Positions 33,240-42,109 of a stretch of DNA of 64,000 nucleotides are shown in pieces. Where the stretch lies: positions 310,001 to 374,000 of the forward strand of contig NZ_CP042856.1 in assembly GCF_008001035.1 (NCBI RefSeq), given 5' to 3'. The stretch comes from Salinibacterium sp. dk2585. GTDB lineage: Bacteria > Actinomycetota > Actinomycetes > Actinomycetales > Microbacteriaceae. The notes below the pieces were generated by a model, which saw only the letters and a list, made by a program, of their open reading frames with translations, did not search any database and had not been told where the DNA came from. The stretch's first letter is position 1; each line of letters starts with the position of its first letter. The position numbers and the translations under genes were made by a program.

Positions 33240-34841
33240 ATGAAGATCTTCCGTCCCGCTATCGCGGTCGCGGCCGGAGCACTGTTGGTGCTCACCGGTT
33301 GCACCAGCGGTGGCCCCACTGGAGGCGGTGGCCAGGACAGCGACATCACCACGACGGCGTGGGGTGCCCAGGTCCTGGAACGCGGCGAACCTGAAATGGG
33401 TGGCAGCATCACCTACGGCCTGCAGGCCGTGGTTGAGTCGCTCGACCCCGCCGGCGCTGCCGTCAGCGGAAACCTGATCATGCGTTCCATTTACGGTGTG
33501 CTGTTCTCCTACGACGGCGAGCGCAACATCGTTCCCGACATGGCCGAGTCGATCGAGTCCGACGACAACGGCCTCAACTGGACCCTCAAGCTCAAGCCCG
33601 GCTTCACCTTCACCGACGGCAACCCTTACGACGCCGAGGCGGTCAAGGCACACTTTGAGCGCACGGCGGCAGAGGGCTCGCGTTCGCGTTCGGCCGGCGA
33701 CATGCGGCAGATCGCGTCCATGACGGCGACGGATGCCACGACCCTCGAGATCACGCTCAAGCAGCCGTGGACGGGCTTCCCCAACACCCTCGTCGGCGCC
33801 TTCCCCGGCGGTCCCGCGATGGTTCCATCGCCTGCCGCAGTCGAGCAGCACGGCGAGGCGCTCGCGACCAACCCCGTGGGTGCGGGCCCCTTCATGCTCA
33901 AGTCGTTCCAGCCCGGCGGCGACGTCGTGCTCGTGAAGAACACCGACTATGCGGGCGAGGAGGCCTACCTCGACGAGATCAAGTTCGTCACGGCAACCGA
34001 CACCCAGTCGCGCGTCTCGGCCGGCCTCGCGGGCGACATCGACATCGCCCGCACGCAGTCGGCGGTCGACCTCCAGGCCGCGGCCGACGGTGGCCTGACC
34101 ACGCTCGACCAGCCGGACTCGGCGTACTACAACCTGCTGCTGAACCTCACGCAGGCGCCCTTCGATGATGTCCGGATGCGCCAGGCCCTCGCCCACGCGA
34201 TCGACCTGCAGGGCCTCAACGCGGCCGTCTTCGAGGGCAAGCACGACCCCATGGTCGGCTTCATGCCCAGCACGAGTCCCTTCTTCGAGGAGACCGAGTG
34301 GCCGAGCTTCGACCCCGACAAGGCGAAGGAACTCGCTGAGGACTACACGGCAGACACCGGCAACCCCGCTGCCTTCAGCCTGACCACGACGAGCCCGCCC
34401 GAGTTCCAGCAGCAGGCGGCCGTGCTCCAGCAGATGCTCGCCGACGCCGGCATCGACATGTCAATCAACGTGAGCGACCAGCCCACCATGGTCTCCGAGG
34501 CCCGCGCCGGCAACTTCCAGGCGCAGCACCGCTACCTCGAGATCAACGACGACCAGAACGCCCGCACGGCCTTCTACAGCACGTCTGGCGGCAACAACGG
34601 ACTCGCGGGAGACCCGACGGTCGACAAGATCCTCGACGACATGCTCGTGGCATCCGAGTCGGAGATGGACGGCCTCTACGCCGACCTCCAGCACGCCCTG
34701 ACCGAGTGGATGCCCCAGGTGCCGCTCGTGTTGCAGAAGAACGGCATCTTCGTGAGCGACCGCGTGGGTGGATACCCCGGGAACATCGTCGGCACCCCCG
34801 ACCCCGACTTCCGCCTCGTCTGGGTTCGCAGCGGCGAGTGA
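33240..34841 (+). CDS. Orphan family-5 (peptide/nickel type) solute-binding lipoprotein
   Basis: 533 aa; signal peptide with lipobox LTGC, then the SBP_bac_5 body (GSITYGLQAVVESLDPAGAA, IYGVLFSYDGERNIVPDMAESIE, LTQAPFDDVRMRQALAHAIDLQ). Binds its ligand outside the membrane and delivers it to a two-permease, two-ATPase importer. No such permease or ATPase is in the window, so it must use components from elsewhere. AAGGAG site upstream of 33240. A 13-bp hairpin follows the stop, as often seen when a binding protein is made in excess of downstream genes. The position at the head of a ring-cleavage operon suggests an aromatic or steroid-like ligand (inference). Confidence 0.88.
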   Translation: MKIFRPAIAVAAGALLVLTGCTSGGPTGGGGQDSDITTTAWGAQVLERGEPEMGGSITYGLQAVVESLDPAGAAVSGNLIMRSIYGVLFSYDGERNIVPDMAESIESDDNGLNWTLKLKPGFTFTDGNPYDAEAVKAHFERTAAEGSRSRSAGDMRQIASMTATDATTLEITLKQPWTGFPNTLVGAFPGGPAMVPSPAAVEQHGEALATNPVGAGPFMLKSFQPGGDVVLVKNTDYAGEEAYLDEIKFVTATDTQSRVSAGLAGDIDIARTQSAVDLQAAADGGLTTLDQPDSAYYNLLLNLTQAPFDDVRMRQALAHAIDLQGLNAAVFEGKHDPMVGFMPSTSPFFEETEWPSFDPDKAKELAEDYTADTGNPAAFSLTTTSPPEFQQQAAVLQQMLADAGIDMSINVSDQPTMVSEARAGNFQAQHRYLEINDDQNARTAFYSTSGGNNGLAGDPTVDKILDDMLVASESEMDGLYADLQHALTEWMPQVPLVLQKNGIFVSDRVGGYPGNIVGTPDPDFRLVWVRSGE

Positions 34842-34846
34842 CCTTC

Positions 34847-34879
34847 GGTGGCGGGGAGCTGCAACGGCTCCCCGCCACC
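34847..34879 (+). terminator. 13-bp hairpin between binding protein and dioxygenase
   Basis: Perfect arms GGTGGCGGGGAGC and GCTCCCCGCCACC (34847-34859, 34867-34879) with a 7-base loop. Probably a partial terminator or 3'-end stabiliser, letting the binding protein be expressed above the downstream enzymes. Confidence 0.65.
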
Positions 34880-34912
34880 TCCGAAACGATCAACACACAC
34901 GAAAGGAACACC

Positions 34913-35827
34913 ATGGCAAAGCCTCAGGTACGCGCCTTGGGATACGCGATTGTCGACTCCGCCGACCTCGACGGCTGGGAGCGGTTCGCGTCTGACCTCC
35001 TGGGCCTCCAGGTAGCCAATAAGTCGGATGACCTCATCGAATTCCGTGTCGACGAGAAGGAATACCGCCTCGCCGTGCGCCGCAACACCGAGCGCGAGGG
35101 CGTCGCGATCCTCGGCTGGGAGACCTCCGGCCCCGTCGAGCTCGAAGAGCTCACGGCCAAGGTCGAGGCGGAGGGCTACGTTGTCACCCGCCACAGCCGC
35201 GAGGAGGCGCGCGAGCGTCGCGTCTCGAAGTTCGTGAGCTTCGACGACCCCGACGGCACCGTGCGCATCGAGCTCTACTACGGCCTGCGCGAGACCCTCG
35301 CGCCCTTCGTCTCCCCGACGGGCGCGAAGTTCGTCACGAAGGGCCTCGGCTTCGGCCATGCCTTCCAGACGGTCAGCGACGTCGAGAAGTACTGGCGCCT
35401 CTACGTCGACATCCTCGGCTTCAACCTGAGCGACAACATCGAGGCCGGCCCCGACTTCAAGGTCGACCTCAACTTCTTCCACTGCAACCGCCGCCACCAC
35501 TCGATGGCCTTCGCGCACATCGCGACGTCGCAGCTCCGCGTCGGTCACCTCATGTTCGAGGTCGACAGCATGGACACGGTCGGTCTCGCCTGGGACCAGG
35601 TCGACGAGCACGGCGCCGCCCCGATCCTCTCGCGCCTCGGCAAGCACACCAACGACAAGATGGTGTCCTTCTACGTGCGCAGCCCATCCGGTTTCGGCAT
35701 TGAGTACGGCACCGGCGGCATCGAGATCACGGACGACTGGGTGCCCACCCGCTACCCGGATGCCCACTACTGGGGTCACCAGCGCGTCAGGCCGATCGAC
35801 CCCACCGACGCAGCAGACCACGGCTAG
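34913..35827 (+). CDS. Type I (VOC fold) extradiol dioxygenase, BphC/HsaC-like
   Basis: 304-aa Fe(II) dioxygenase with two vicinal-oxygen-chelate domains. The metal triad is visible as H149 (GFGHAFQTV), H212 (VGHLMFEVD) and E264 (GFGIEYGTGG), and the second-sphere histidine lies in CNRRHHSMAF. It cleaves a catechol next to the hydroxyl pair, by analogy with dihydroxybiphenyl or steroid A-ring catechols. AAAGGAAC site before the ATG at 34913. It is followed by an HsaA-like oxygenase, hydrolase and flavin reductase, the same set of functions as steroid HsaABCD, though sequence identity to that set cannot be measured here. Confidence 0.9.
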   Translation: MAKPQVRALGYAIVDSADLDGWERFASDLLGLQVANKSDDLIEFRVDEKEYRLAVRRNTEREGVAILGWETSGPVELEELTAKVEAEGYVVTRHSREEARERRVSKFVSFDDPDGTVRIELYYGLRETLAPFVSPTGAKFVTKGLGFGHAFQTVSDVEKYWRLYVDILGFNLSDNIEAGPDFKVDLNFFHCNRRHHSMAFAHIATSQLRVGHLMFEVDSMDTVGLAWDQVDEHGAAPILSRLGKHTNDKMVSFYVRSPSGFGIEYGTGGIEITDDWVPTRYPDAHYWGHQRVRPIDPTDAADHG

Positions 35828-35839
35828 GAACACGCAACA

Positions 35840-37066
35840 ATGACCAGTGCAACCACCACCCCCACCTTCGCGGAGTCGCTCATCGGCGACCCGAACGCGG
35901 GCCGCAAGGTTCGTGACCGGGTCGAGGAACTTACCGAGTTCTGGGCCTCGCAGGAGCCGGAGTCCAATGAGCTTGGCCGCGTGACCCAGTCCGCGGCGGA
36001 CGCCATCAAGGAGTCGGGCCTCGTGCGGATGCTCCAGCCCGCGCAGTACGGCGGCTACGAGACGCATCTCAACGACTTCATGCGCGCCGTGCTCCACATC
36101 GGCACGCAGGCCCCGTCGGTCGGCTGGGTCGCCGGTGTCGTCGGAGTCCACCCGCACGAGCTGGGTCTCGCCGACCCGCGACTGCAGGAGGAGCTGTGGG
36201 CGCAGAACCCCGACATCTGGGTCGCCTCCCCCTACGCGCCCATGGGCGTCGGCGTCCCCGTCGAGGGTGGGTTCCGCTTCACGGGGCACTGGAAGTTCTC
36301 CTCCGGCACCGACCACTGCCAGTGGGTCATGATCGGCGGCTTCGTCGGCAACCCTGACGGCAGCCCCATCCACAGCGACGTGCGTCACTTCGTGCTCCCG
36401 CGCAAGGACTACGAGATCCTCCAGGACTCCTGGCAGGTCATGGGCCTGCGCGGCACGGGCAGCAAGGACCTCGTGGTCAAGGACGTGTTCGTGCCCGACT
36501 ACCGCGTGATCGCCCAAGACGAGATCCAGGCGGGCACCGCCGGCAAGGCGCTGGGCCTCGACAACCCGCTCTACTCATTGCCCCGTGCGAGCGTCTTCTC
36601 GGGCGCGATCACGGCGGGCACCCTCGCGATCGCCCAGAGCGTCGTCGCGGAGTACGTCAAGTGGACGCGCGGACGAGAGAACCGTCGCGGCAAGGCGTCG
36701 CTCGACCCGTTCAAGCTCGCGACCCTGGGTGAGGCGATGGCCGACATCCAGGCGAGCGTGACGCACGTGCTGAGCGACATCGACCGGCTCTACGACATCG
36801 TGAGCGCCGGCAAGGTCGTCTCGCTCGAGACGCGCTTCGAGGTTCGTCGCAACCAGGTGCGTGCTGCTCGTCGTGCCGTGGATGCGGCCGACCGCCTGTT
36901 CATGCACGGCGGTGGGGCTGCCCTGCACCTCGACCAGCCGCTGCAGCAGCGCTGGCGTGACCTCCACGCCGCGATGAACCACGCGTCGAACGTCGCGGAG
37001 CCGGTCTACCAGCACGCGGCCATGCTCGAGTTCGGCCACGAGCTTCCCCCGGGAGCGCGGGCCTGA
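35840..37066 (+). CDS. Flavin-dependent monooxygenase oxygenase subunit, HsaA/acyl-CoA-dehydrogenase fold
   Basis: 408-aa group D oxygenase using reduced flavin from a partner reductase to hydroxylate a phenol. It has the acyl-CoA dehydrogenase fold but lacks the usual YEGT and TEPDAGSD motifs; instead there are LRGTGSKDLVVKDVFVPD, APSVGWVAGVVGVH and the C-terminal HGGGAALHLDQPLQQRWRDLHAAMNHA typical of HsaA-type and p-hydroxyphenylacetate C2-type oxygenases. The reductase is encoded two genes on at 38031. Probably supplies the catechol for the adjacent dioxygenase. Confidence 0.87.
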   Translation: MTSATTTPTFAESLIGDPNAGRKVRDRVEELTEFWASQEPESNELGRVTQSAADAIKESGLVRMLQPAQYGGYETHLNDFMRAVLHIGTQAPSVGWVAGVVGVHPHELGLADPRLQEELWAQNPDIWVASPYAPMGVGVPVEGGFRFTGHWKFSSGTDHCQWVMIGGFVGNPDGSPIHSDVRHFVLPRKDYEILQDSWQVMGLRGTGSKDLVVKDVFVPDYRVIAQDEIQAGTAGKALGLDNPLYSLPRASVFSGAITAGTLAIAQSVVAEYVKWTRGRENRRGKASLDPFKLATLGEAMADIQASVTHVLSDIDRLYDIVSAGKVVSLETRFEVRRNQVRAARRAVDAADRLFMHGGGAALHLDQPLQQRWRDLHAAMNHASNVAEPVYQHAAMLEFGHELPPGARA

Positions 37067-37068
37067 TC

Positions 37069-38019
37069 ATGGCGGAGACGACCATGGATGCTGACATCCG
37101 TTCACGGCAGGTCACGCTGCCCAACGGTTCGATCGCCCATTACTCCGAGGCGGGGGACCCGGCGAATCCGGCCGTGGTCCTCCTCCACGGGGGACTGCAC
37201 GGTGCCTCTGGCTACGCGGGCTGGGTCAAGATCATCCCGCGTCTCGTTGCCGAGGGCCTCTATGTGGTCGCGCCCGACCGGCCCGGCTTCGGCAAGGCCG
37301 ACACCCGTGAGGAGTTCTGGCCGGTCGAGGGGCACCTCAGCTGGATCCGTTTCGTCCGCGACTTCGTCGACACGATCGGGCTCGACCGTTTCGGCATCGG
37401 CGGCAACTCGCAGGGCGCCCAGCTCGCCGCCTATATCGCCCTCGAGATGCCGGAGCGGGTCACGCACCTGGCGCTCATCGCATCCGCTGGTTTCAACGCC
37501 GCCCTTGGCATCGACCGCGCACTCCTCAAGGAGGGCGTGCCCTTCCCGCGCTGGGACGGCACGGTCGACGGGATGCGCGAGATCCTCAAGACGATCGCCC
37601 ACAAGCCGGAGGGTGTCACTGACGAGGTCGTGCAGATGCGCGCCGAGGCGGCGGCCCAGCAGAAGGACGCCTGGGCGGCCGCATCGAAGTTCAACCGCGA
37701 GTCGTTCACCGTGCCGGAGCACCGCGAGAAGCTGATGCTCGTCGGCAGGATCGAGAAGCTGACAATCCCCGCGATCTACCTGTACGGCCAGGATGACGTG
37801 CTCGGCCCCGTCGAGAACGCCTACCTGCAGGAGGATGCGATGCCGGGCGTGCAGTTCTTCTATCCGGAGAACTGCGGCCACCAGGGGCAGACCGATCGCC
37901 CCGAGCTCTTCGGGCAGGTGTTCGCCGAGTTCTTCTCGACGGGCCGTGTCACACGGGCGACCGCGCGCGACGCGGGAGTCTCACCACGGCGGGACCCCCT
38001 CCCCGTGGTGTCCGACTGA
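37069..38019 (+). CDS. Alpha/beta hydrolase of the meta-cleavage type
   Basis: 316 aa with LLHGGLHGASGYAGW, nucleophile Ser114 in GGNSQGA, an acid in YGQDDVLGP and His in ENCGHQGQTD. Likely hydrolyses the ring-fission product of the dioxygenase at 34913. It begins 3 bp after the preceding stop; a second ATG at 37084 could be the true start, removing five residues. The last 25 residues (ATARDAGVSPRRDPLP) are polar and not part of the fold. Confidence 0.83.
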   Translation: MAETTMDADIRSRQVTLPNGSIAHYSEAGDPANPAVVLLHGGLHGASGYAGWVKIIPRLVAEGLYVVAPDRPGFGKADTREEFWPVEGHLSWIRFVRDFVDTIGLDRFGIGGNSQGAQLAAYIALEMPERVTHLALIASAGFNAALGIDRALLKEGVPFPRWDGTVDGMREILKTIAHKPEGVTDEVVQMRAEAAAQQKDAWAAASKFNRESFTVPEHREKLMLVGRIEKLTIPAIYLYGQDDVLGPVENAYLQEDAMPGVQFFYPENCGHQGQTDRPELFGQVFAEFFSTGRVTRATARDAGVSPRRDPLPVVSD

Positions 38020-38030
38020 AAGGAACCACC

Positions 38031-39224
38031 ATGACGCAGGATGCGACGGCAGTGCAGTCGATCGACCCGGCCCGCTTTCGCCAGGTGCTCGGCCACTATC
38101 CGACGGGCGTGGTCGTCATCACGGCGATCCGTCCCGATGGGCAGCCGCTCGGCATGACGGTCGGCTCCTTCAGCTCGGTGTCGCTTGACCCCATGCTCGT
38201 GAGCTTCATGCCCACGACCGCATCGAAGAGCTTCCAGGCGCTGCGTGAGGCCGACTGCTTCTGCGTCAACGTTCTCGCGGCCGACCAGGAGGCCCTCGCG
38301 AGGCGCTTCGCCCGTTCGGGCCCCGATCGATTCGAGGATGTTCTCTGGTCGGTCGCCGAGAGCGGCGCGCCCGTGCTCGACGGCACTGTCGCATCCATCC
38401 ACTGCACCTTCGACTCGATCGTAGAGGCGGGTGACCACTACATCGTACTGGGCGCCGTGCAGGCGCTTGAGGTGCACCGGCCCGTTTCGCCGCTGCTGTT
38501 CTTCCAGGGCGGCTACGGCAAGTTCTCGCTGCTCGCGGTCGAGGACCGTTCGCCGAGCGAGATGATTGAGAGCGTGCGGCTCGTGGAGACCTTCCGCGGC
38601 ACCATGCAGGATGTCGCGGATGCGGTGGGCGCCGAGTGCAGCGCGCTCACGGTGATTGGTTCAGATCTCACGGTGGTTGCCACCGCCGCGGCCGGCGGAC
38701 TGGCGCCGCACGGCAGCCTGGGCAGTCGCATCCCGTACATGCCGCCGCTCGGGGAGCTCTACGCTGCCCTCGACGCCGACGAGTCCGCCCTGCGCTGGCT
38801 CGGTCGCGCGGCATCCCTTGAAGACGAGGATGTCATGGACCGCTACCGCGAGCGGCTCGAGCTTGCGCGCGAGCGTGGGTGGTCGATGTCGTTCGCGGGC
38901 GAGTACCCTGATGTGGCACTGTTCGACGCCCTCCGCGACTATTCCGGCGGCGATCTGACACCCGTGCGCCTGGCCGAGATCCGCGAGGTTATCCGCTCGG
39001 CGAACAAGTACTACGAGCACCGTGACCTGGTGGAGGGGGAGCGCTATGACGTCACGTCGATCGTCGCGCCCGTCATGTGCGACGGCCTCATCCGTTTCGT
39101 GCTGCGCCTCCGCCAGCTGCCGACGCAGGCCACTCCGGCCCAGATCAGCGCCTGGATCGATGCCCTCACGGATGCTGCGGCCACCGCGAGCGAGACCCTC
39201 TCGGCACACGGCTCCTGCCGCTGA
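38031..39224 (+). CDS. Flavin reductase with C-terminal IclR-like effector domain
   Basis: 397 aa, about twice the size of a normal HsaB/HpaC-type reductase. Residues 1-175 form the flavin reductase domain (FRQVLGHYPTGVVVIT, VGSFSSVSLDPMLVSFM, CVNVLAADQ, YGKFS). Residues about 185-395 resemble the effector-binding domain of IclR regulators (LGSRIPYMPPLGELYAAL, RERGWSMSF, TSIVAPVMCDGLIRFVLRL, AATASETL) but no helix-turn-helix is present. It supplies reduced flavin to the 35840 oxygenase; the extra domain might sense the phenolic substrate and gate reductase activity (inference). AAAGGAAC site upstream of 38031. Confidence 0.85.
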   Translation: MTQDATAVQSIDPARFRQVLGHYPTGVVVITAIRPDGQPLGMTVGSFSSVSLDPMLVSFMPTTASKSFQALREADCFCVNVLAADQEALARRFARSGPDRFEDVLWSVAESGAPVLDGTVASIHCTFDSIVEAGDHYIVLGAVQALEVHRPVSPLLFFQGGYGKFSLLAVEDRSPSEMIESVRLVETFRGTMQDVADAVGAECSALTVIGSDLTVVATAAAGGLAPHGSLGSRIPYMPPLGELYAALDADESALRWLGRAASLEDEDVMDRYRERLELARERGWSMSFAGEYPDVALFDALRDYSGGDLTPVRLAEIREVIRSANKYYEHRDLVEGERYDVTSIVAPVMCDGLIRFVLRLRQLPTQATPAQISAWIDALTDAAATASETLSAHGSCR

Positions 39225-39239
39225 GCGGGTGATGCCGCG

Positions 39240-40277
39240 ATGACGGCGCCCGTGAGCGCGGCCGAGCTCGACGCGCATCGGGCGGGTCGCCTGCCCGCGA
39301 TGGAACGCGTCGTCGAGGGCGTCTGGACGGTCCCTCTCGCGATCCCGCCCGGGCACATGCCCTACACGCTCTCCTACCTTGTCGAGGATGCGCGCGGCGG
39401 CGTGCACCTCGTCGACCCCGGTTGGGATCTCGACGAGAACCTTGACGCACTCCGCCTCGCGCTCGGGCGCATCGGCCGTGACTGGGCGGATGTCGCTTCC
39501 GTCATCGTCACCCATCTGCACCCCGACCACATCGGCCTCGCGGGTCGCGTGCGCACGCTGCACGGCCTGCCTGTCGTGCTGCACCGGCTCGAGCACGAGG
39601 CGCAGCAGCGGGTGGCCGCGCTCGAGGCCCGGCCGCACCATGTGCGCGACGAGCTCACCCGCTGGGGCGTGCCCGCCGAGCGTTTCGACGAGGTGCGCGG
39701 CTACGCCACCAAGGGCGCGCGGGTCGTCGTCGAGGGCGACATCCTCGTGCAAGACGGGCAGGTGCTCGACGTGCCGGGGCGACGCATCCGGGCCCTGCAC
39801 ACGCCGGGGCACACGCCCGGGCACATGTGCCTGTTCGATGAAGGCGACGGGCTGCTCTTCACGGGTGACCACGTGCTGCCGAAGGTCGTGCCCGGCATCG
39901 GGCTCGGCGGGCCCGTCGACTACAACCCGCTCGAGCGGTACCTGCACGGCATGGCCGACATCGCCAGGTACGACGGATGCGAGGCGCTGCCCGGTCACGG
40001 ATACCGGTTCCGCGGGGTCACGGCCCGGGCCGCAGAGATCGCCCGGCACCACCTCAAGCGCACGGCCGAGGTCGCGCAGCTCGTCGGGCACGGCGACCCG
40101 GGCTCGACCTGGGAGACGGCCTCGCGGCTCACGTGGTCGCGCGGTTGGGAGAACATGACCCGCCACTACCTGATCGCGGCCCTCAGGCAGACCGAGCTGC
40201 ACCTCGAACTCGTGCGCGGCGGCGGTCATGTCGAGCTGCTCGAGCGCTGGCGCGTTGGCATTCCCGGCAGCGAATAG
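39240..40277 (+). CDS. Metallo-beta-lactamase-fold hydrolase
   Basis: 345 aa with the dinuclear zinc motif VTHLHPDHIGLAG, the later HTPGHTPGHMCLF, FTGDHVLP and LPGHG segments, so all metal ligands are present. C-terminal helical extension of about 90 residues as in LACTB2-like and CoA-thioesterase-like members. Substrate unknown; hydrolysis of a thioester or lactone in the pathway is plausible. Begins 16 bp after the flavin reductase and 10 bp before the chorismate mutase gene. Confidence 0.82.
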   Translation: MTAPVSAAELDAHRAGRLPAMERVVEGVWTVPLAIPPGHMPYTLSYLVEDARGGVHLVDPGWDLDENLDALRLALGRIGRDWADVASVIVTHLHPDHIGLAGRVRTLHGLPVVLHRLEHEAQQRVAALEARPHHVRDELTRWGVPAERFDEVRGYATKGARVVVEGDILVQDGQVLDVPGRRIRALHTPGHTPGHMCLFDEGDGLLFTGDHVLPKVVPGIGLGGPVDYNPLERYLHGMADIARYDGCEALPGHGYRFRGVTARAAEIARHHLKRTAEVAQLVGHGDPGSTWETASRLTWSRGWENMTRHYLIAALRQTELHLELVRGGGHVELLERWRVGIPGSE

Positions 40278-40286
40278 AGTATTCAC

Positions 40287-40577
40287 GTGAGTGACACCAT
40301 GGACGAGCTGCTCTCCCTGCGCCAGAGCATCGACAATGTCGATGCGGCCCTCATTCACATGCTGGCGGAGCGCTTCAAGTTCACGCAGCAGGTCGGTCGG
40401 CTGAAGGCCAGGCACGGCCTGCCGCCCTCCGACCCGGAGCGCGAGCGCGTGCAGATCGAGCGGCTGAGGGCGCTCGCTGCTGACTCGAACCTCGACCCGG
40501 AGTTCGCGGAGAAGTTCCTCAACTTCATCGTCGCCGAGGTCATTCACCACCACGAGCGCATCCGCGACGAGTCTTAG
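40287..40577 (+). CDS. Chorismate mutase, AroQ type
   Basis: 96-aa all-helical protein: LRQSIDNVDAALIHMLAERFKFTQQVGRLKARHGLPPSDPERERVQIERL is the classic helix-1/helix-2 pattern of AroQ mutases (Arg, Lys, Asp/Glu active-site residues). Converts chorismate to prephenate in aromatic amino acid synthesis. Start GTG at 40287 or ATG at 40299; there is no strong ribosome site. It is a biosynthetic gene at the end of a degradation operon, followed by a 300-bp gap, so it may be an old neighbour outside the inserted catabolic genes. Confidence 0.85.
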   Translation: MSDTMDELLSLRQSIDNVDAALIHMLAERFKFTQQVGRLKARHGLPPSDPERERVQIERLRALAADSNLDPEFAEKFLNFIVAEVIHHHERIRDES

Positions 40578-40877
40578 CCCACCGCGACGGACCCCGCTTC
40601 GCGGTCGGGGCTTCGTCTGCCGTCCACCCTTTAGTTTGTGTACCCGATGATTTAGCAAAACTATTGCAATAGGCCTCCGCCCTCGTGTTCGGCGCTATGT
40701 GCGGGCCATCCACTCATGTTGCCCGCGGTTCCGGGGAAATCAATGCTTGACGGCCCCTGAGTGCTCTCCTAGGGTTTCGATACGTACACGCAGAATCTCG
40801 CGGAAGCCAGACACGGCCAAACCGTAAGTAGGCGTGAGAATTTGTTTCCCAACGATGCGAAACGGCGGCACAGCACA
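40578..40877. other. 300-bp intergenic region
   Basis: Relatively AT-rich for this DNA. It holds an imperfect hairpin at 40586-40617 after the chorismate mutase, a perfect 12-bp palindrome CTATTGCAATAG at 40661-40672, and a good promoter-like pair at 40747-40775. No convincing small ORF or RNA gene was recognised. Confidence 0.55.
40747..40775 (+). promoter_or_regulatory. Sigma70-type promoter candidate
   Basis: TTGACG (-35, 40747-40752), 17-bp spacer and TAGGGT (-10, 40770-40775), about 100 bp before the monooxygenase ATG at 40878. The palindrome CTATTGCAATAG lies 75 bp upstream of the -35. Confidence 0.55.
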
Positions 40878-42074
40878 ATGAACTCCACGCAACCCACCCA
40901 CGACGTCCTGGTGCTCGGAGGGGGCATTGGCGGCCTCGCAACCGCGATCGCGCTGGCCGATGTCGGCCGCACGGTGCACCTCGTTGAGCAAGCAGCGGAG
41001 TTCGGGGAGATCGGCGCGGGCCTGCAGCTCGGCCCCAACGCGATCCGCAGTCTCGACCGGCTCGGCGTGTGGGACGAGGTCAAGAAGACCGCGGTGTTCC
41101 CCAGCGCCGGCATCATCATGGACGCGATGACGGGCGAAGAACTCACCCGGCTCGACCTGGGCCCAGCCTTCATCGAGCACTACGGCTACCCCTACGTTGT
41201 CGCACACCGCGCCGACCTGCACAGCATCCTCGTCGAAGCCTGCCGCCGCCGCCCCGAGATCACGCTCGAGACGAACCGTCGCGTGGTCGAGGTCACCGAA
41301 TCAGCGGATGCCGCGGCCGTGACCTTTGCCGATGGCGACCAGTACGTCTCCAAGACGGTCATCGGTGGCGACGGCATCCGTTCGCGTACCCGGCTGCAGT
41401 TCGACGACAGCGAGCCGAAGTTCACGGGCCAGACCGCCTACCGCGGCACCGTGCCGACAGAGCTTGTCGACCTGGACTCCGACGACGTCATCCTCTGGAT
41501 GGGCCCGAACTTCCACATGATCCAGTACCCCGTGCGGGCCGGTGAACTCTACAACCAGGTCGCCGTGATTGAGAGCAAGTGGCACGCGCAGGGCCGCGAG
41601 GACTGGGGCACCCGGGCCGAGCTCGATGAGGTGACGCGGGATGCCTGTGACGAGGTCAAGGCATCGCTCGCGATGCTGACGAGCGAACAGAAGTGGCCCA
41701 TCTACGACCGCGACCCCATGTACTCCTGGTCGACCGAGCACACCGTGCTGATCGGCGATGCTGCGCACGCCATGCGCCAGTACCTGGGCCAGGGTGCCTG
41801 CCAGGCGCTAGAGGACGCGCTCGTGCTCGCCCAGGCCGTCGCCCGGCATCCCGAGCAGTCGGCCGCGTTCGCCGAGTACGAGGAGCGCCGCGTGCCGCGC
41901 GGGACACGGTGCCAGGAGGTCTCGCGCCCGTGGGGCGACCTGTGGCACACGGAGGACCCGACCCTGCAGCTCATGCGCAACAAGTACTTCAAGATGCGCG
42001 CCGCCGACGACTACTCGGAACTCGACTGGCTCTACAACGACCACGTCGGCGAGCTGTCGCCCGCCCGCGCCTGA
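40878..42074 (+). CDS. FAD-dependent 3-hydroxybenzoate 6-hydroxylase-like monooxygenase (copy 2)
   Basis: 398-aa group A flavoprotein. GGGIGGL (14-20), GGDGIRSRTR and LIGDAAHAMRQYLGQGACQALED mark the FAD sites; EFGEIGAGLQLGPNAIRSLDRLGVWDEV and GPNFHMIQYPVRAGELYNQVAVIES are the wording of 3-hydroxybenzoate 6-hydroxylases. Likely makes gentisate, with the FAH-family hydrolase 35 bp downstream later in the route. The ribosome site is poor (GCGGCACAGCACA), and a longer TTG start 36 bp upstream is possible. Related to, but clearly diverged from, the 7110 protein. Confidence 0.82.
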   Translation: MNSTQPTHDVLVLGGGIGGLATAIALADVGRTVHLVEQAAEFGEIGAGLQLGPNAIRSLDRLGVWDEVKKTAVFPSAGIIMDAMTGEELTRLDLGPAFIEHYGYPYVVAHRADLHSILVEACRRRPEITLETNRRVVEVTESADAAAVTFADGDQYVSKTVIGGDGIRSRTRLQFDDSEPKFTGQTAYRGTVPTELVDLDSDDVILWMGPNFHMIQYPVRAGELYNQVAVIESKWHAQGREDWGTRAELDEVTRDACDEVKASLAMLTSEQKWPIYDRDPMYSWSTEHTVLIGDAAHAMRQYLGQGACQALEDALVLAQAVARHPEQSAAFAEYEERRVPRGTRCQEVSRPWGDLWHTEDPTLQLMRNKYFKMRAADDYSELDWLYNDHVGELSPARA

Positions 42075-42109
42075 GCCCCCTGCTTCTGAACCCCTAGAGA
42101 GGAACGCCC

